A DNA stretch of 64,000 bases from contig NZ_JANUCJ010000004.1 of the NCBI RefSeq assembly GCF_024807615.1, positions 433,681 through 497,680 of the forward strand, read 5' to 3'. Within the stretch, counting starts at the first letter, position 1, and each line of letters begins with the position of its first letter. The notes beneath the pieces are model-generated. The model saw nothing but the letters and a program-made list of their open reading frames with translations. It did no database searches and was not told the origin of the DNA. Of this stretch, positions 1-8,425 are shown piece after piece. A program made the translations under genes and the position numbers. This stretch comes from Tsukamurella ocularis. GTDB lineage: Bacteria; Actinomycetota; Actinomycetes; Mycobacteriales; Mycobacteriaceae.

Positions 1-68
1 AGGTTGTCAGGTCCATCGCCGCCGACGCCGAGGCCCGCCTGCGGGCCGTGGCGAAGGTGATCGGCTGA
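1..68 (+). CDS. 3' end of an unidentified gene
   Basis: An open frame enters from the left edge and ends at TGA 66-68, encoding a final Ala/Arg-rich helix-like stretch (AEARLRAVAKVIG at the end). Its stop overlaps the ATG of the next gene by one base (TGATG), so the two genes are probably translationally coupled. The fragment is too short to name a family. Confidence 0.5.
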   Translation, partial: VVRSIAADAEARLRAVAKVIG

Positions 69-721
69 TGGCGGGCCTCGTCGCACCGAAGATCTCGCCC
101 ATGCGGCTCGGCGACCTGGAGGAGGGGAACAGCGATGAGCTGATGCCGGGCGATACCGAGGATCGTCGTCGTTTCGCCGGCCCTACGGTCAAGGGACGCG
201 ATCTCAGCGGGATCACATTCAGCGAGTGTGAGCTTGCGGGCTGGGAGGTCCGTGATGCGGTCTTCACCGAATCGGCGTTCCTCGAGACGAGGATCACCGC
301 GCTGTTCGCCACGGGTTTCCGGGCTTCGCGCTCGACCTTCCGTCAAGTCGAGGTCGACGACGCCCGGATCGGTGCCGTCGAGCTCATGGACTCCAAACTG
401 CGTTCCGTCGTCTTCACCGACGTCCGGCTGGGCTTCGTGAACCTGCGCGGTGCCGGTCTTGCCGACGTGGTCTTCCGGGGCTGCATGCTCGACGGCATCG
501 ACGTCGGCGACGCGACGTTGAACCGGGTGTCCTTCGAGGATTGCACCGCCGGTGAGATTGACGTGACGCGGGCGAAGCTGCAGCACGTCGACCTTCGCGG
601 ACTGCAGGTCGAGCGAATCCGCGGGCTCGAGGGCATCGCGGGAGCCACCATGTCGCCTCTGCAGGTGGTCGGCCTGGCGGAGGTCTTCGCGGCCCACCTC
701 GGCATCGTTGTTACCGACTGA
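68..721 (+). CDS. pentapeptide-repeat protein
   Basis: A protein of 217 aa. From about residue 45 to 185 it has the five-residue periodicity of pentapeptide repeats (A-[DN]-L/F-x-x types, for example LRGAGLADVVFRGC and VTRAKLQHVDLRG), which fold as a right-handed quadrilateral beta-helix. There is no signal peptide or membrane segment, so it is probably cytosolic. The ATG overlaps the stop of the upstream gene. Some family members mimic DNA and protect gyrase (MfpA/Qnr), but nothing here shows that function, and the neighbours do not suggest one. Confidence 0.8.
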   Translation: MAGLVAPKISPMRLGDLEEGNSDELMPGDTEDRRRFAGPTVKGRDLSGITFSECELAGWEVRDAVFTESAFLETRITALFATGFRASRSTFRQVEVDDARIGAVELMDSKLRSVVFTDVRLGFVNLRGAGLADVVFRGCMLDGIDVGDATLNRVSFEDCTAGEIDVTRAKLQHVDLRGLQVERIRGLEGIAGATMSPLQVVGLAEVFAAHLGIVVTD

Positions 722-1011
722 CAGGCACCGGGCGGGCGCACCGAACAAGGTCGGCTGCGCCGAGGGCACGGAGCAGCAGGCGACTGATCAGGGCGCTCGA
801 CCACTGGCCGCGACGGCGGGTTCTCAGTGCTGATACCGCGAACGCCATGCCGGCTCCGTCGTGTTCAAGGTCGGGAGAGCAATCGGATCGCTCGTGGATC
901 GAGCATGTGCGGGCCGCGGCAGCGTGGAATCCGCAGAATTGCTCAGGTGCCTCCCGCGCTCTCCCCGCTTCCTCCGCCAGTAGACGCGGGCGGGAGCGGT
1001 AGGTTCGAGGG
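722..1011. other. intergenic stretch, no gene seen
   Basis: There are 290 bases between the pentapeptide-repeat gene and the M3 peptidase. I see no convincing gene, hairpin or RNA. The only recognisable signal is the TAGGTT hexamer just before the peptidase start. Confidence 0.4.
1000..1005 (+). promoter_or_regulatory. -10 element for a leaderless M3 peptidase mRNA
   Basis: TAGGTT fits the actinobacterial TANNNT -10 pattern and lies exactly six bases before the GTG at 1012. The transcript would therefore begin at the start codon. No Shine-Dalgarno sequence is needed or seen. Confidence 0.45.
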
Positions 1012-3048
1012 GTGACCGTCGATGCCGTTCTCGCCCCCAGTACCCTGCCCTTCGCCCTGCCGGACTTCGCCTCGTTCGCGGACGCGGACTTCGAGGCGGC
1101 GTTCGCCGAGGGCTTCGCCCGGCACCGTCGGGACATCGCGGCGATCGCCGCGAATCCCGAACCCGCCACGTTCGCGAACACCGTCGAGGCGATGGAGCGC
1201 GCGGGGCAGGACCTGGGTCGCGTCGCCGCGGTCTTCTTCTCGCTGACGTCCACCGACCGCACCGACGCGCTGGAGGCGGCACAGGCCGCGATCTCCCCAC
1301 GCTGGTCGGCACACTTCGACGCGATCCTCATGGACGGCGCGCTGTTCTCCCGCATCGCGGAGCTCCACGCCCGGCGATCGGATCTCGGCCTCGACGCCGA
1401 GCAGGAGCGCCTGCTAGAGCGCTACCACCTGCGGTTCACCCGCGCCGGCGCCGGGCTGCAGGCCGCCGCACAGGATCGCCTCAAGGAGATCAACACCGAG
1501 CTCGCCGAACTCACCACCGAGTTCTCCCGCCGCACCCTCGCCGAGACCAATGCGTCCGCGGTGCCCTTCGCGACGGAGGCCGAGCTCGACGGGCTGGAGG
1601 CGGACACCGTCGCCGCCGCCCGAACCGCGGCCGAGGACGCGGGGCGCGGGGGATACCTCCTGGCGCTGGGCTACCCGCTCAACCAGCCCAACGTGGCCCG
1701 GCTGACGAACCGCGAATCGAGGCGGAAGGTTTACGAGGCGTCGTCCGGGCGGAACACGCGCGGCGGCGAGAACGACACCCGCGAGCTGATCGCCCGCGTC
1801 GCCGGCCTGCGCGCCGAGCGGGCCACGCTGTTCGGCTACCCGCACCACGCGGCCTACCAGATCGCGGACCAGACCGCGGGCACCGCCGAGGCGGCCCTCG
1901 GGATGCTGCGGGACCTCGCAGTCCCGGCAGCGCGGAACGCCGCCGCCGAGCGCGCCGAGCTGGAGGCGCTGGCAGGCCACCCGATCGAGGCCTGGGACTG
2001 GCCCTTCTACGCCCGCCTCGCCGAGCAGCGCGCGCAGGCGGGGGACGGTCCCGACGAGGGGCCCCGGCTCAGCGACTACCTGGCTCTCGACGCGGTCATC
2101 GAGATGGGAGTGTTCGAAGCCGCCTCCCGCATGTACGGGCTCGGCTTCACCGAGCGCACGGATCTGGTCCTGCACCATCCGGACGCGCGGGCGTGGCAGG
2201 TTTCGGGGCCCGACGGTGCGCCGCTCGGCCTGTTCATCGGGGACTACTTCGCGCGGCCGAGCAAGCGCGGCGGGGCGTGGATGACGAGTTTCGTCGACCA
2301 GTCGGGTCTGCTGGACGCGCAGCCCGTGATCATCAACGTGTGCAACTTCGTTCGCCCGCCCGCGGGTCGTCCCGCGTTGCTCAGCCGGGACGAGGTGACC
2401 ACCGTCTTCCACGAGTTCGGGCACGCGCTGCACGGACTGCTCTCGGATGTGACCTACCCGTACTTCTCGGGGACGAGCGTCCCGCGCGACTTCGTGGAAT
2501 TCCCCTCGCAGTTCAACGAGATGTTCGCCGCCTGGCCTACGATCCTCGACGGCTACGCGCGACACCACGAGACGGGGGAGCCGCTGCCGGAAGGACTGCG
2601 GCGCTCAGTCCTTGAACCTGGAACGCGCGGAGAGGGTTTCGGCACCGTCGAATACCTCGCGGCCGCGGTGATCGACCTGGCCTGGCACACGATCGAGCCG
2701 GGCACCGTCGTCGCCGACGTCGAGGCCTTCGAGGCGGCGGCACTCGCCGATGCGGGGCTCGACGTGGCGGGCGTACCACCCCGCTACCGCGGACCGTTCT
2801 TCAACCACATCTTCTCGGGCGGGTACAGCGCCGGGTACTACAGCTACATCTGGTCGGAGGTGCTCGACGCCGACGCCTCGGCCTGGTTCACCGCGCACGA
2901 CGGCCCGACCCGCGAGAACGGCGAGAAGCTTCGTGCCGCGGTGCTTTCCCGCGGCGGGAGTGTCGATGCATCGGAGGCATATCGGGACTTCCGGGGTGCC
3001 GACCCCGACATCACCCCGCTGCTCGAGCGCCGCGGCCTGACGGCGTAG
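1012..3048 (+). CDS. dcp: M3 family zinc metallopeptidase (peptidyl-dipeptidase Dcp type)
   Basis: A 678-aa protein, the usual length of Dcp/oligopeptidase A enzymes. The zinc motif HEFGH is at residues 467-471, and the third ligand is expected in the downstream FVEFPSQFNEMF segment. The C-terminal HIFSGGYSAGYYSYIWSEVLDADA block is typical of M3 active sites. There is no signal peptide, so it should cleave short peptides in the cytoplasm. The start is GTG, placed by the -10 hexamer six bases upstream. Dcp and OpdA are hard to separate by eye. Confidence 0.88.
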   Translation: MTVDAVLAPSTLPFALPDFASFADADFEAAFAEGFARHRRDIAAIAANPEPATFANTVEAMERAGQDLGRVAAVFFSLTSTDRTDALEAAQAAISPRWSAHFDAILMDGALFSRIAELHARRSDLGLDAEQERLLERYHLRFTRAGAGLQAAAQDRLKEINTELAELTTEFSRRTLAETNASAVPFATEAELDGLEADTVAAARTAAEDAGRGGYLLALGYPLNQPNVARLTNRESRRKVYEASSGRNTRGGENDTRELIARVAGLRAERATLFGYPHHAAYQIADQTAGTAEAALGMLRDLAVPAARNAAAERAELEALAGHPIEAWDWPFYARLAEQRAQAGDGPDEGPRLSDYLALDAVIEMGVFEAASRMYGLGFTERTDLVLHHPDARAWQVSGPDGAPLGLFIGDYFARPSKRGGAWMTSFVDQSGLLDAQPVIINVCNFVRPPAGRPALLSRDEVTTVFHEFGHALHGLLSDVTYPYFSGTSVPRDFVEFPSQFNEMFAAWPTILDGYARHHETGEPLPEGLRRSVLEPGTRGEGFGTVEYLAAAVIDLAWHTIEPGTVVADVEAFEAAALADAGLDVAGVPPRYRGPFFNHIFSGGYSAGYYSYIWSEVLDADASAWFTAHDGPTRENGEKLRAAVLSRGGSVDASEAYRDFRGADPDITPLLERRGLTA

Positions 3049-3141
3049 TCCATCGCCGGCGCGCGGCTCCTGTGAGTTCGTCACCGCTCTCGGGGCACCG
3101 CGGGCGCGGTTCCGCGCACCGTCGTTCGACGGCCCGCCGCC

Positions 3142-3786
3142 CTACTGACGTTCCGGGAAGATCGACCGCAACGGCGCCGCATCACCCCCGAGATGGCCGC
3201 CGTCGATCGCCTCGTCCACGCCGACGGTGCCGGTGGCGAGGCCGACGACGGTGTCGGGCGACGCGGTCAGGACCGTGCTTGGCCGCTCCGCCGGGACGAA
3301 GGCGGACGGCCCTGCCTCGTCGACACGCACCACCATGAGGAAACCATCGACCTCGATCCCGGCCTCCACAGCAGGGGAGGCGGTGCGGCCGCGCAGCAGA
3401 GCGGGGACAGCGAGAGTCAGCCATCGCGGCTGGAAGGCGTCGTCGCCACGGCCCGAGGCGAGCAGGGGGATGCCCCACCGTCCGAGCGCCTCCATCGGCT
3501 CGCGGAGCTCGGCGCCCCACGTGGTGAGTCGATAGACCACACCTGCTCCGTCGAGGTGACGCTCGACGATTCCGTTCGCCTCGAGGCTGCGCAGACGGTC
3601 CGCCAGGAGGTTCGTCGCGATTCCCGAGAGCGAGGTCTTCAGCTCGCCGTACCGCATCGCCCCGGGGAGCAGTTCGCGGACGATCAGAAGGGTCCAGCGG
3701 TCACCGATCACGTCCAGCGAGCGCGCGAGAGCGCAGAACTGGCCGTACGAGCGGGCCGGCACCGGACGATTGACTTCTTCAACCAT
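3142..3786 (-). CDS. HxlR-type winged-helix regulator with C-terminal extension
   Basis: A 214-aa protein. The N-terminal 110 residues match the HxlR family: a Cys near residue 18 (FCALARSLDVIGDRWTLLIVREL), then the recognition region YGELKTSLSGIATNLLADRLRSLEANGIV. A further 100 residues resemble the C-terminal SCP2-like domain of some actinobacterial HxlR proteins. It is divergent from the DUF1761 gene. A perfect palindrome abuts its start codon, suggesting autoregulation and control of its neighbour. The ATG at 3786 is chosen because upstream in-frame codons run through the neighbour's promoter. Confidence 0.82.
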   Translation of the reverse strand: MVEEVNRPVPARSYGQFCALARSLDVIGDRWTLLIVRELLPGAMRYGELKTSLSGIATNLLADRLRSLEANGIVERHLDGAGVVYRLTTWGAELREPMEALGRWGIPLLASGRGDDAFQPRWLTLAVPALLRGRTASPAVEAGIEVDGFLMVVRVDEAGPSAFVPAERPSTVLTASPDTVVGLATGTVGVDEAIDGGHLGGDAAPLRSIFPERQ

Positions 3787-3803
3787 ACTTGATTCTATCA
3801 AGT
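3787..3803. promoter_or_regulatory. operator palindrome ACTTGAT-TCT-ATCAAGT
   Basis: A perfect 7-bp inverted repeat with a 3-bp spacer lies directly upstream of the hxlR-like ATG and 38 bp before the divergent DUF1761 gene. Its AT-rich composition stands out from the surrounding GC-rich DNA. It is the expected shape and place for a winged-helix dimer site. Confidence 0.65.
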
Positions 3804-3841
3804 CAGACCGCACGACGGTGCCCCACGGAGGAGCGATTCGT

Positions 3842-4261
3842 ATGGACCTGACCATCAGCTGGCTCGCAGTACTCGCGGCGACCGTCGTCGGGTTCGTGAT
3901 CGCCTTCGTCTGGTACAGCGATGGGGGGCTCGTCGGCGGGACGTGGCGCAAGCTCACTGGTGTCACCAAAGAGATCTCAGCTGGCGCGGGCAAGGGTCCG
4001 ATGGTTGTCTTCGTCGCCTCGTTGGTTCTGACGGCGATCGGACTGGCGGCGGCAGACTCGCTCGCGGCCGGCTTCTTCGACTGCGATTCCCCATGGCTCG
4101 GTGTCGCGGTCGGGGGAGCGGCGTGGGCGGGCTTCTCGTTGTCGACGCTGGCGCAGCACAACGGCTTCGAGATGAAGCCCACGAGGCTGACGGTGATCAA
4201 CTGTGCGTATCAGCTGGTCCTGTTCGTGGGCATGGGGCTGACCGTCGGGCTGCTCCAGTAG
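3842..4261 (+). CDS. DUF1761 small membrane protein
   Basis: A 139-aa protein with four hydrophobic helices (about residues 5-25, 50-70, 85-105 and 115-137). It contains the WYS segment after helix 1 and the NGFEMKPTRL loop before the last helix, both typical of DUF1761. A strong GGAGGAGCG lies 8 bases before the ATG. Its function is unknown. It is divergent from an HxlR-type regulator and shares the intervening operator, so it is probably that regulator's target. Confidence 0.75.
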   Translation: MDLTISWLAVLAATVVGFVIAFVWYSDGGLVGGTWRKLTGVTKEISAGAGKGPMVVFVASLVLTAIGLAAADSLAAGFFDCDSPWLGVAVGGAAWAGFSLSTLAQHNGFEMKPTRLTVINCAYQLVLFVGMGLTVGLLQ

Positions 4262-4288
4262 CCGCTCGCGACCGTCGCGGTAGGCGCG

Positions 4289-5047
4289 TCAGTCGGCCAG
4301 GCGTCGCAGGACGTCGAATTCGCACCCGGGTGCGGACGGGGCGTAGCCGTGCTCGATGAGCCAGCGCGCGACGAGCAGGCAGCGCATGGACCACCATCCC
4401 CGCACGACGTCGCGATCGACCTCGCCGCCGTAGCCGGTGAGCACGTCCTCCAGGCGATCAGGATGACCGAGGGTCAGAGTCGCGAGGTCGTACGCGGGAT
4501 CACCCTGCGCCGCCTCGGACCAGTCGATGATGCCGGTCACGGCGCCGTCGGCGACGAAGACGTGCTCCACCTGGAGGTCGCCGTGGATGAATGCCGGCGT
4601 CCAAGGGCGGAGCACGGAACGTGCTGCCTCGCGGTTCAGTGTGATGACCCGGTGGGGGAGCGCGCCGTGCTCGAGGAGCCAGGCGCACTCGGTGCCGAGT
4701 TCTCGGTCGAGTCGCGCGGCCGACGGCCGGTGCCACGGTGGAAGCGGTGCATCGTGGAGGGCTCGGATCGCGGTCCCGGCGGCGACCCACGCCGACCTGG
4801 GGGCGGAATCCGGTCCGTCGAGCGAGCCGAGCGCGGTGCCGCGAACGGCTTTCACCGCCAGGACCGGTGGTTCGTGCCAGAGCACGTCCGGGGTGGGCAC
4901 GGGCGCGAGCCGCATTGCGTCGATCTCTCGGCGCGCGTGCGCCGGATCGCCGTCGACCTTCAGGAAGGTGTCACCGACGCGCAGCGTCGCGCGAGAGCTG
5001 TGAGCGACGACCACGTCGACGGTGTCCACCGCGCGATCGTCTCGCAC
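4289..5047 (-). CDS. aminoglycoside phosphotransferase (APH) fold protein
   Basis: A 252-aa protein of the APH/choline-kinase fold. The Brenner-type catalytic segment is FIHGDLQVEHVF (HGD, with His in place of the usual Asn), and the metal-binding IIDWSEAAQGDPAYDLA is present. The N-terminal lobe carries a kinase-like FLKVDG lysine. The substrate cannot be inferred, since the fold covers antibiotic, sugar and metabolite kinases. The start is GTG and poorly supported, because no ribosome site or promoter hexamer is obvious. It converges with the DUF1761 gene. Confidence 0.75.
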   Translation of the reverse strand: MRDDRAVDTVDVVVAHSSRATLRVGDTFLKVDGDPAHARREIDAMRLAPVPTPDVLWHEPPVLAVKAVRGTALGSLDGPDSAPRSAWVAAGTAIRALHDAPLPPWHRPSAARLDRELGTECAWLLEHGALPHRVITLNREAARSVLRPWTPAFIHGDLQVEHVFVADGAVTGIIDWSEAAQGDPAYDLATLTLGHPDRLEDVLTGYGGEVDRDVVRGWWSMRCLLVARWLIEHGYAPSAPGCEFDVLRRLAD

Positions 5048-5080
5048 TCACACGCTCGCGCGCCACGTGTTTCCGCGGCG

Positions 5081-5233
5081 TCAGGAGACGATCACGCCTC
5101 GCGGGTCGATGTGGCTGTCCCGATCGGCGACGGCGCGATGGATGTCCCGGGCGCGAAAGTCCAGGCCGTTACGGTCGTTCGTCAGCCAGACGAGGAAGAC
5201 GACGAAAGCGATCAATGCCAGCACGCTGAGCAT
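5081..5233 (-). CDS. 50-aa single-pass membrane peptide
   Basis: A short ORF beginning MLSVLALIAFVVFLVWLTND, with one hydrophobic helix (residues 3-17), then a charged 33-residue tail rich in Arg and Asp ending in VIVS. A near-perfect ribosome site (AAGGAGG) lies 5 bases before the ATG, and an inverted repeat sits 31 bases upstream. I do not recognise a family. The good ribosome site and signal-anchor shape make it likely to be a real gene of unknown role. Confidence 0.65.
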   Translation of the reverse strand: MLSVLALIAFVVFLVWLTNDRNGLDFRARDIHRAVADRDSHIDPRGVIVS

Positions 5234-5263
5234 CTCGACCTCCTTGGTTCGAAGGGTCACGGT

Positions 5264-5290
5264 TGATAGTGGCGAACCTTCAAACTATCA
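5264..5290. promoter_or_regulatory. inverted repeat TGATAGT-N13-ACTATCA
   Basis: A perfect 7-bp inverted repeat with a 13-bp spacer, AT-rich in GC-rich DNA, lies 31-57 bp upstream of the 50-aa membrane peptide and beyond the 3' end of the mannosidase gene. The spacing suits a dimeric repressor of the PadR, MarR or TetR type. Confidence 0.5.
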
Positions 5291-5326
5291 CCGTGTTCGA
5301 GGTAGATCCAGGTGATGCTGAGCACG

Positions 5327-8300
5327 TCAGCGATGGAAGCGCAGAGTGATGATCTGGAAGGGGCGCAGTGTGAGTCGCGTCTCACCGGCCGGTGCGGGAG
5401 TGCCGACGGGGCGCTCCAGTAGGTCGGTGCGGACGGCCGACCGGTGGGCGAAGTCGGCGTGCACAGTCGCGGACGCGCGAGTGCCGCGGGACTCGTAGAG
5501 GCGCACGATCACGTCACCGCTGCCGTCTTCCGCGAGCTTGACCGCCTCGACGATCACGCCCGGGTGGTCGATCGCGACCAGCGGGGATACCGCCGCTGAT
5601 CCGGGGATGCCGCGCGGAGCCAGGTTCCGGCGGTAGCCCTCTTCCACGGCGTCGCCGATCGTCGCGCCCGGCCGCACCGAGACCGCGAGGCGGTGCCGGC
5701 CCTGATCGGTCTCGGGATCGGGGTAGCGGGGCGCGCGCAGCAGCGAAAGCCGCACGACGGTGCCGGAGGCGCCTGGTGTTGCGGTGCCGGAGGCGCCTGG
5801 TGTTGCGGTGCTGGAATCAGCGGGGAGCCTGGTGATGTCGTGGCCGTAGGTGGAGTCGTTCGCTACGGCGATGCCGTAGTCGGGCTCGCCGACGTGCACC
5901 CAGCGGTGCGCGCAGATCTCGAACTTCGCAGCGTCCCAGGACGTGTTGGAGTGCGTGGGCCGGAAGACGTGGCCGAACTGGGTCTCCGCGGCGCTGCGAT
6001 CGGCGTGCACGTCGAACGGGAAGGCCAGTTTGAGCAGCTTCTGTCGCTCGTGCCAGTCGATATCGTTCTCGATGTCCAGGGCGCGGGAGCCTGCCCGCAG
6101 GGAGATTCGTTGCGCGATCGTCGAGTCGCCGAAGATGCGGCGCACGAGGACGGCATCGCCGTCGATCGCGACCGTCGATGCCTCTACGAGGTCGGTGAGG
6201 TTGCGGCGGTAGAACGAGTCGATGTCCCACGCCTCCCAGTGGTTCGGGATGTCGCGGTGCAACTGGAGCACGTTGCCCGGCGCCGCCATCGCCTCGCGGC
6301 CGGTCACGGCGTCGACGAGCGAGACGAGCAGACCGCGGGCGTCGATCAGGGCGGAGATCACGCCGTTGTCCAGCCGGAAGCCCGAGCCCTCGGGCGCCGG
6401 TGGCACGGACTCGGGTGCCTCGACCACCGCCGCGCCCAAGGCGGGTACCCCATCGCGGGCGTGCGGCGCGGCGTTGAACATCAGCCGGCCCTTGCCGGCG
6501 GCCACGACCTGCTGCGTGCGGGAGCCGTTGCTCGCGAGCGCTTCCAGGGCCGCTGCGATGATCCGTTCGAGCCGCTGCGCCACCGCCGCGTAATTCCGTT
6601 CCGCATCCTGGTGCACCCAGGCGATGGAGCTGCCCGGGAGGATGTCGTGGAACTGCTGGAGCAGCACCAGGTGCCAGATCTCCTCGAACTGCTCCAAGGG
6701 ATAGGCGAACCCGGTCCGGACCGCGGCGGTCGCCGCCCACAACTCGGCCTCGCGCAGGAGGTGTTCGCTGCGCCGGTTCCCCTGCTTCGTGTTCGCCTGC
6801 GAGGTGTAGGTTCCGCGGTGGAACTCGAGGTACAGCTCGCCCGACCACCGCGGTGGTGCCGGCGCTCCGGGCGCCCCGGGCGAGTACTCCGCCTCGGCGG
6901 CGTCGAAGAACTGTGCGGGCGAGGCGATCTCGACGGTGGGCGATCCCTCCAGCGACGCCGTGCGGGAGGCTGCGGCGAGCATCTCCCGGGTGGGGCCGCC
7001 GCCACCGTCGCCCCAGCCGAACGGGACGAGCGAGCGGGTGCCCGCACCCTGCTCGCGGTAGTTCTTTTGCGCCCGTGCGAGATCCGCGCCGGACAGGTCC
7101 GAGTTGTACTTGTCGACCGGCGGGAAGTGCGTGAACAGCGCGGTGCCGTCGATGCCCTCCCACAGGAACGTCGAGTGCGGCATCCGGTTGGTCTGATTCC
7201 AGGACAGCTTCTGCGTGAGGAAGTAGTGGGAGCCCGCGGCGGCGACGATCTGCGGCATCGCCGCGGAGTAACCGAAGGAGTCGGGCAGCCACGCCTCCGG
7301 GGTGTCGATCCCGAACTCGTGCAGGAAGAATCGTTTCCCCGCGACGAACTGCCGGGCCATCGCTTCGCCGCCGGGCATGTTGGTGTCGGCCTCCACCCAC
7401 ATTCCGCCCACCGGGATGAACTGCCCGGCTGCCACCTTGTCCTTGATCCGCCCGAAGAGCTCGGGGTGACTATCGCGCACCCACGCGAACTGCTGCGCCG
7501 AGGAGCAGGCGAAGCGGAACGACGGATCGCGGTCCATGAGGTCCACGACGTTCGCGAAGGTCCGCGCACATTTGCGGGCCGTCTCGCGGACCGGCCACAG
7601 CCACGCGGAATCGATGTGCGCGTGGCCGACCGCCGTGATCCGGTGCGCCGAGGCGTACGCCGGCGCGGCGAGCGCGGGCGCGAGCGCCGCCCGTCCCGCC
7701 GCTGCGGTGCCGGCCACGTCGTGCGGGTCCACCACGTCCAGCATCCGCTCCAGGGCGCGGAGCACCTCGTGCCGCCGGGGCAGGTCGAAGGGCAGCTCGT
7801 GCATGAGGCCGTTCAGCGTCCAGACGTCCTGCTGCAGCTCCCACACCGTCAGGTCCCGCAGCGCGAGGTCGATCGTGCCGAGGCGGTACAGCGGACCGTC
7901 GCCGGCGGTCTCCCGGTCGCCCAGGCGGGTGGGGGAGACGAAGTCGCCGCCCAGGTCGGGGTTGGCGGCCGCCTCGATGTAGAGGTCCACGGACTCGCCG
8001 GGCTTCAACGGGACGTACGCGTTGAAGGGCGAGATCCCCTTCACGACGGTGCCGTCCGCGCGGTACACGAGGCCCTCGGCGTTGAAGCCGGGGCCGCCGG
8101 TGAAGCCGAGCTCGACGCGGAGCTCCAGAGAGTGCACGGCACCGTCGGACCCCGTGAGATCGGACCAGTCGGGCGGGGCGTGACCCGTGACGTGGAGCCA
8201 CAGCGTGGACCACGGGGCGCCCCACGGGGTACCGGGCGTGATCGCCGTGTACTCCTGCGCCACGGCCTCGGCGAAGGGCACCGGCTCGCCCGGTGCCGCC

Positions 8301-8407
8301 CACGCGGTCACCGTGACCGGGGCGGAGTGCGAGTACACCGCCCCGTTCAGGAACTCCCGGGTGAATCTGTCGAGCCGCTCTTCGGTCAGCCGCCGGTCGT
8401 CGTGCAT
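5327..8407 (-). CDS. GH38 alpha-mannosidase
   Basis: A 1026-aa glycoside hydrolase of family 38. The metal-binding HAHIDSAWLWP starts at residue 262 (H262, H264, D266). The nucleophile segment WLPDSFGYSAAMPQI has D376, and EADTNMPGG lies between them. The helical bundle and C-terminal beta-sandwich complete the fold. There is no signal peptide, so it should hydrolyse alpha-mannosides from glycan or lipoglycan turnover in the cytosol. A duplicated 24-bp unit near the C-terminus encodes ATPGASGT twice. It starts 18 bases after the GH15 stop but has its own -10 hexamer. Confidence 0.92.
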   Translation of the reverse strand: MHDDRRLTEERLDRFTREFLNGAVYSHSAPVTVTAWAAPGEPVPFAEAVAQEYTAITPGTPWGAPWSTLWLHVTGHAPPDWSDLTGSDGAVHSLELRVELGFTGGPGFNAEGLVYRADGTVVKGISPFNAYVPLKPGESVDLYIEAAANPDLGGDFVSPTRLGDRETAGDGPLYRLGTIDLALRDLTVWELQQDVWTLNGLMHELPFDLPRRHEVLRALERMLDVVDPHDVAGTAAAGRAALAPALAAPAYASAHRITAVGHAHIDSAWLWPVRETARKCARTFANVVDLMDRDPSFRFACSSAQQFAWVRDSHPELFGRIKDKVAAGQFIPVGGMWVEADTNMPGGEAMARQFVAGKRFFLHEFGIDTPEAWLPDSFGYSAAMPQIVAAAGSHYFLTQKLSWNQTNRMPHSTFLWEGIDGTALFTHFPPVDKYNSDLSGADLARAQKNYREQGAGTRSLVPFGWGDGGGGPTREMLAAASRTASLEGSPTVEIASPAQFFDAAEAEYSPGAPGAPAPPRWSGELYLEFHRGTYTSQANTKQGNRRSEHLLREAELWAATAAVRTGFAYPLEQFEEIWHLVLLQQFHDILPGSSIAWVHQDAERNYAAVAQRLERIIAAALEALASNGSRTQQVVAAGKGRLMFNAAPHARDGVPALGAAVVEAPESVPPAPEGSGFRLDNGVISALIDARGLLVSLVDAVTGREAMAAPGNVLQLHRDIPNHWEAWDIDSFYRRNLTDLVEASTVAIDGDAVLVRRIFGDSTIAQRISLRAGSRALDIENDIDWHERQKLLKLAFPFDVHADRSAAETQFGHVFRPTHSNTSWDAAKFEICAHRWVHVGEPDYGIAVANDSTYGHDITRLPADSSTATPGASGTATPGASGTVVRLSLLRAPRYPDPETDQGRHRLAVSVRPGATIGDAVEEGYRRNLAPRGIPGSAAVSPLVAIDHPGVIVEAVKLAEDGSGDVIVRLYESRGTRASATVHADFAHRSAVRTDLLERPVGTPAPAGETRLTLRPFQIITLRFHR
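5761..5808. repeat. two tandem 24-bp units inside the mannosidase gene
   Basis: TGCCGGAGGCGCCTGGTGTT plus GCGG occurs twice in perfect tandem (5761-5784 and 5785-5808), followed by a broken third start (TGCTGG). In the protein it inserts ATPGASGT repeats in a surface linker. The unit is a multiple of three, so the frame is kept. Copy number may vary between strains. Confidence 0.85.
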
Positions 8408-8413
8408 GACTGC

Positions 8414-8419
8414 ACGCTA
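8414..8419 (-). promoter_or_regulatory. -10 element for leaderless mannosidase transcript
   Basis: On the minus strand TAGCGT lies six bases before the ATG at 8407, inside the 18-bp gap after the GH15 gene. This suggests independent leaderless transcription in addition to any readthrough. Confidence 0.4.
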
Positions 8420-8425
8420 CTTCCG

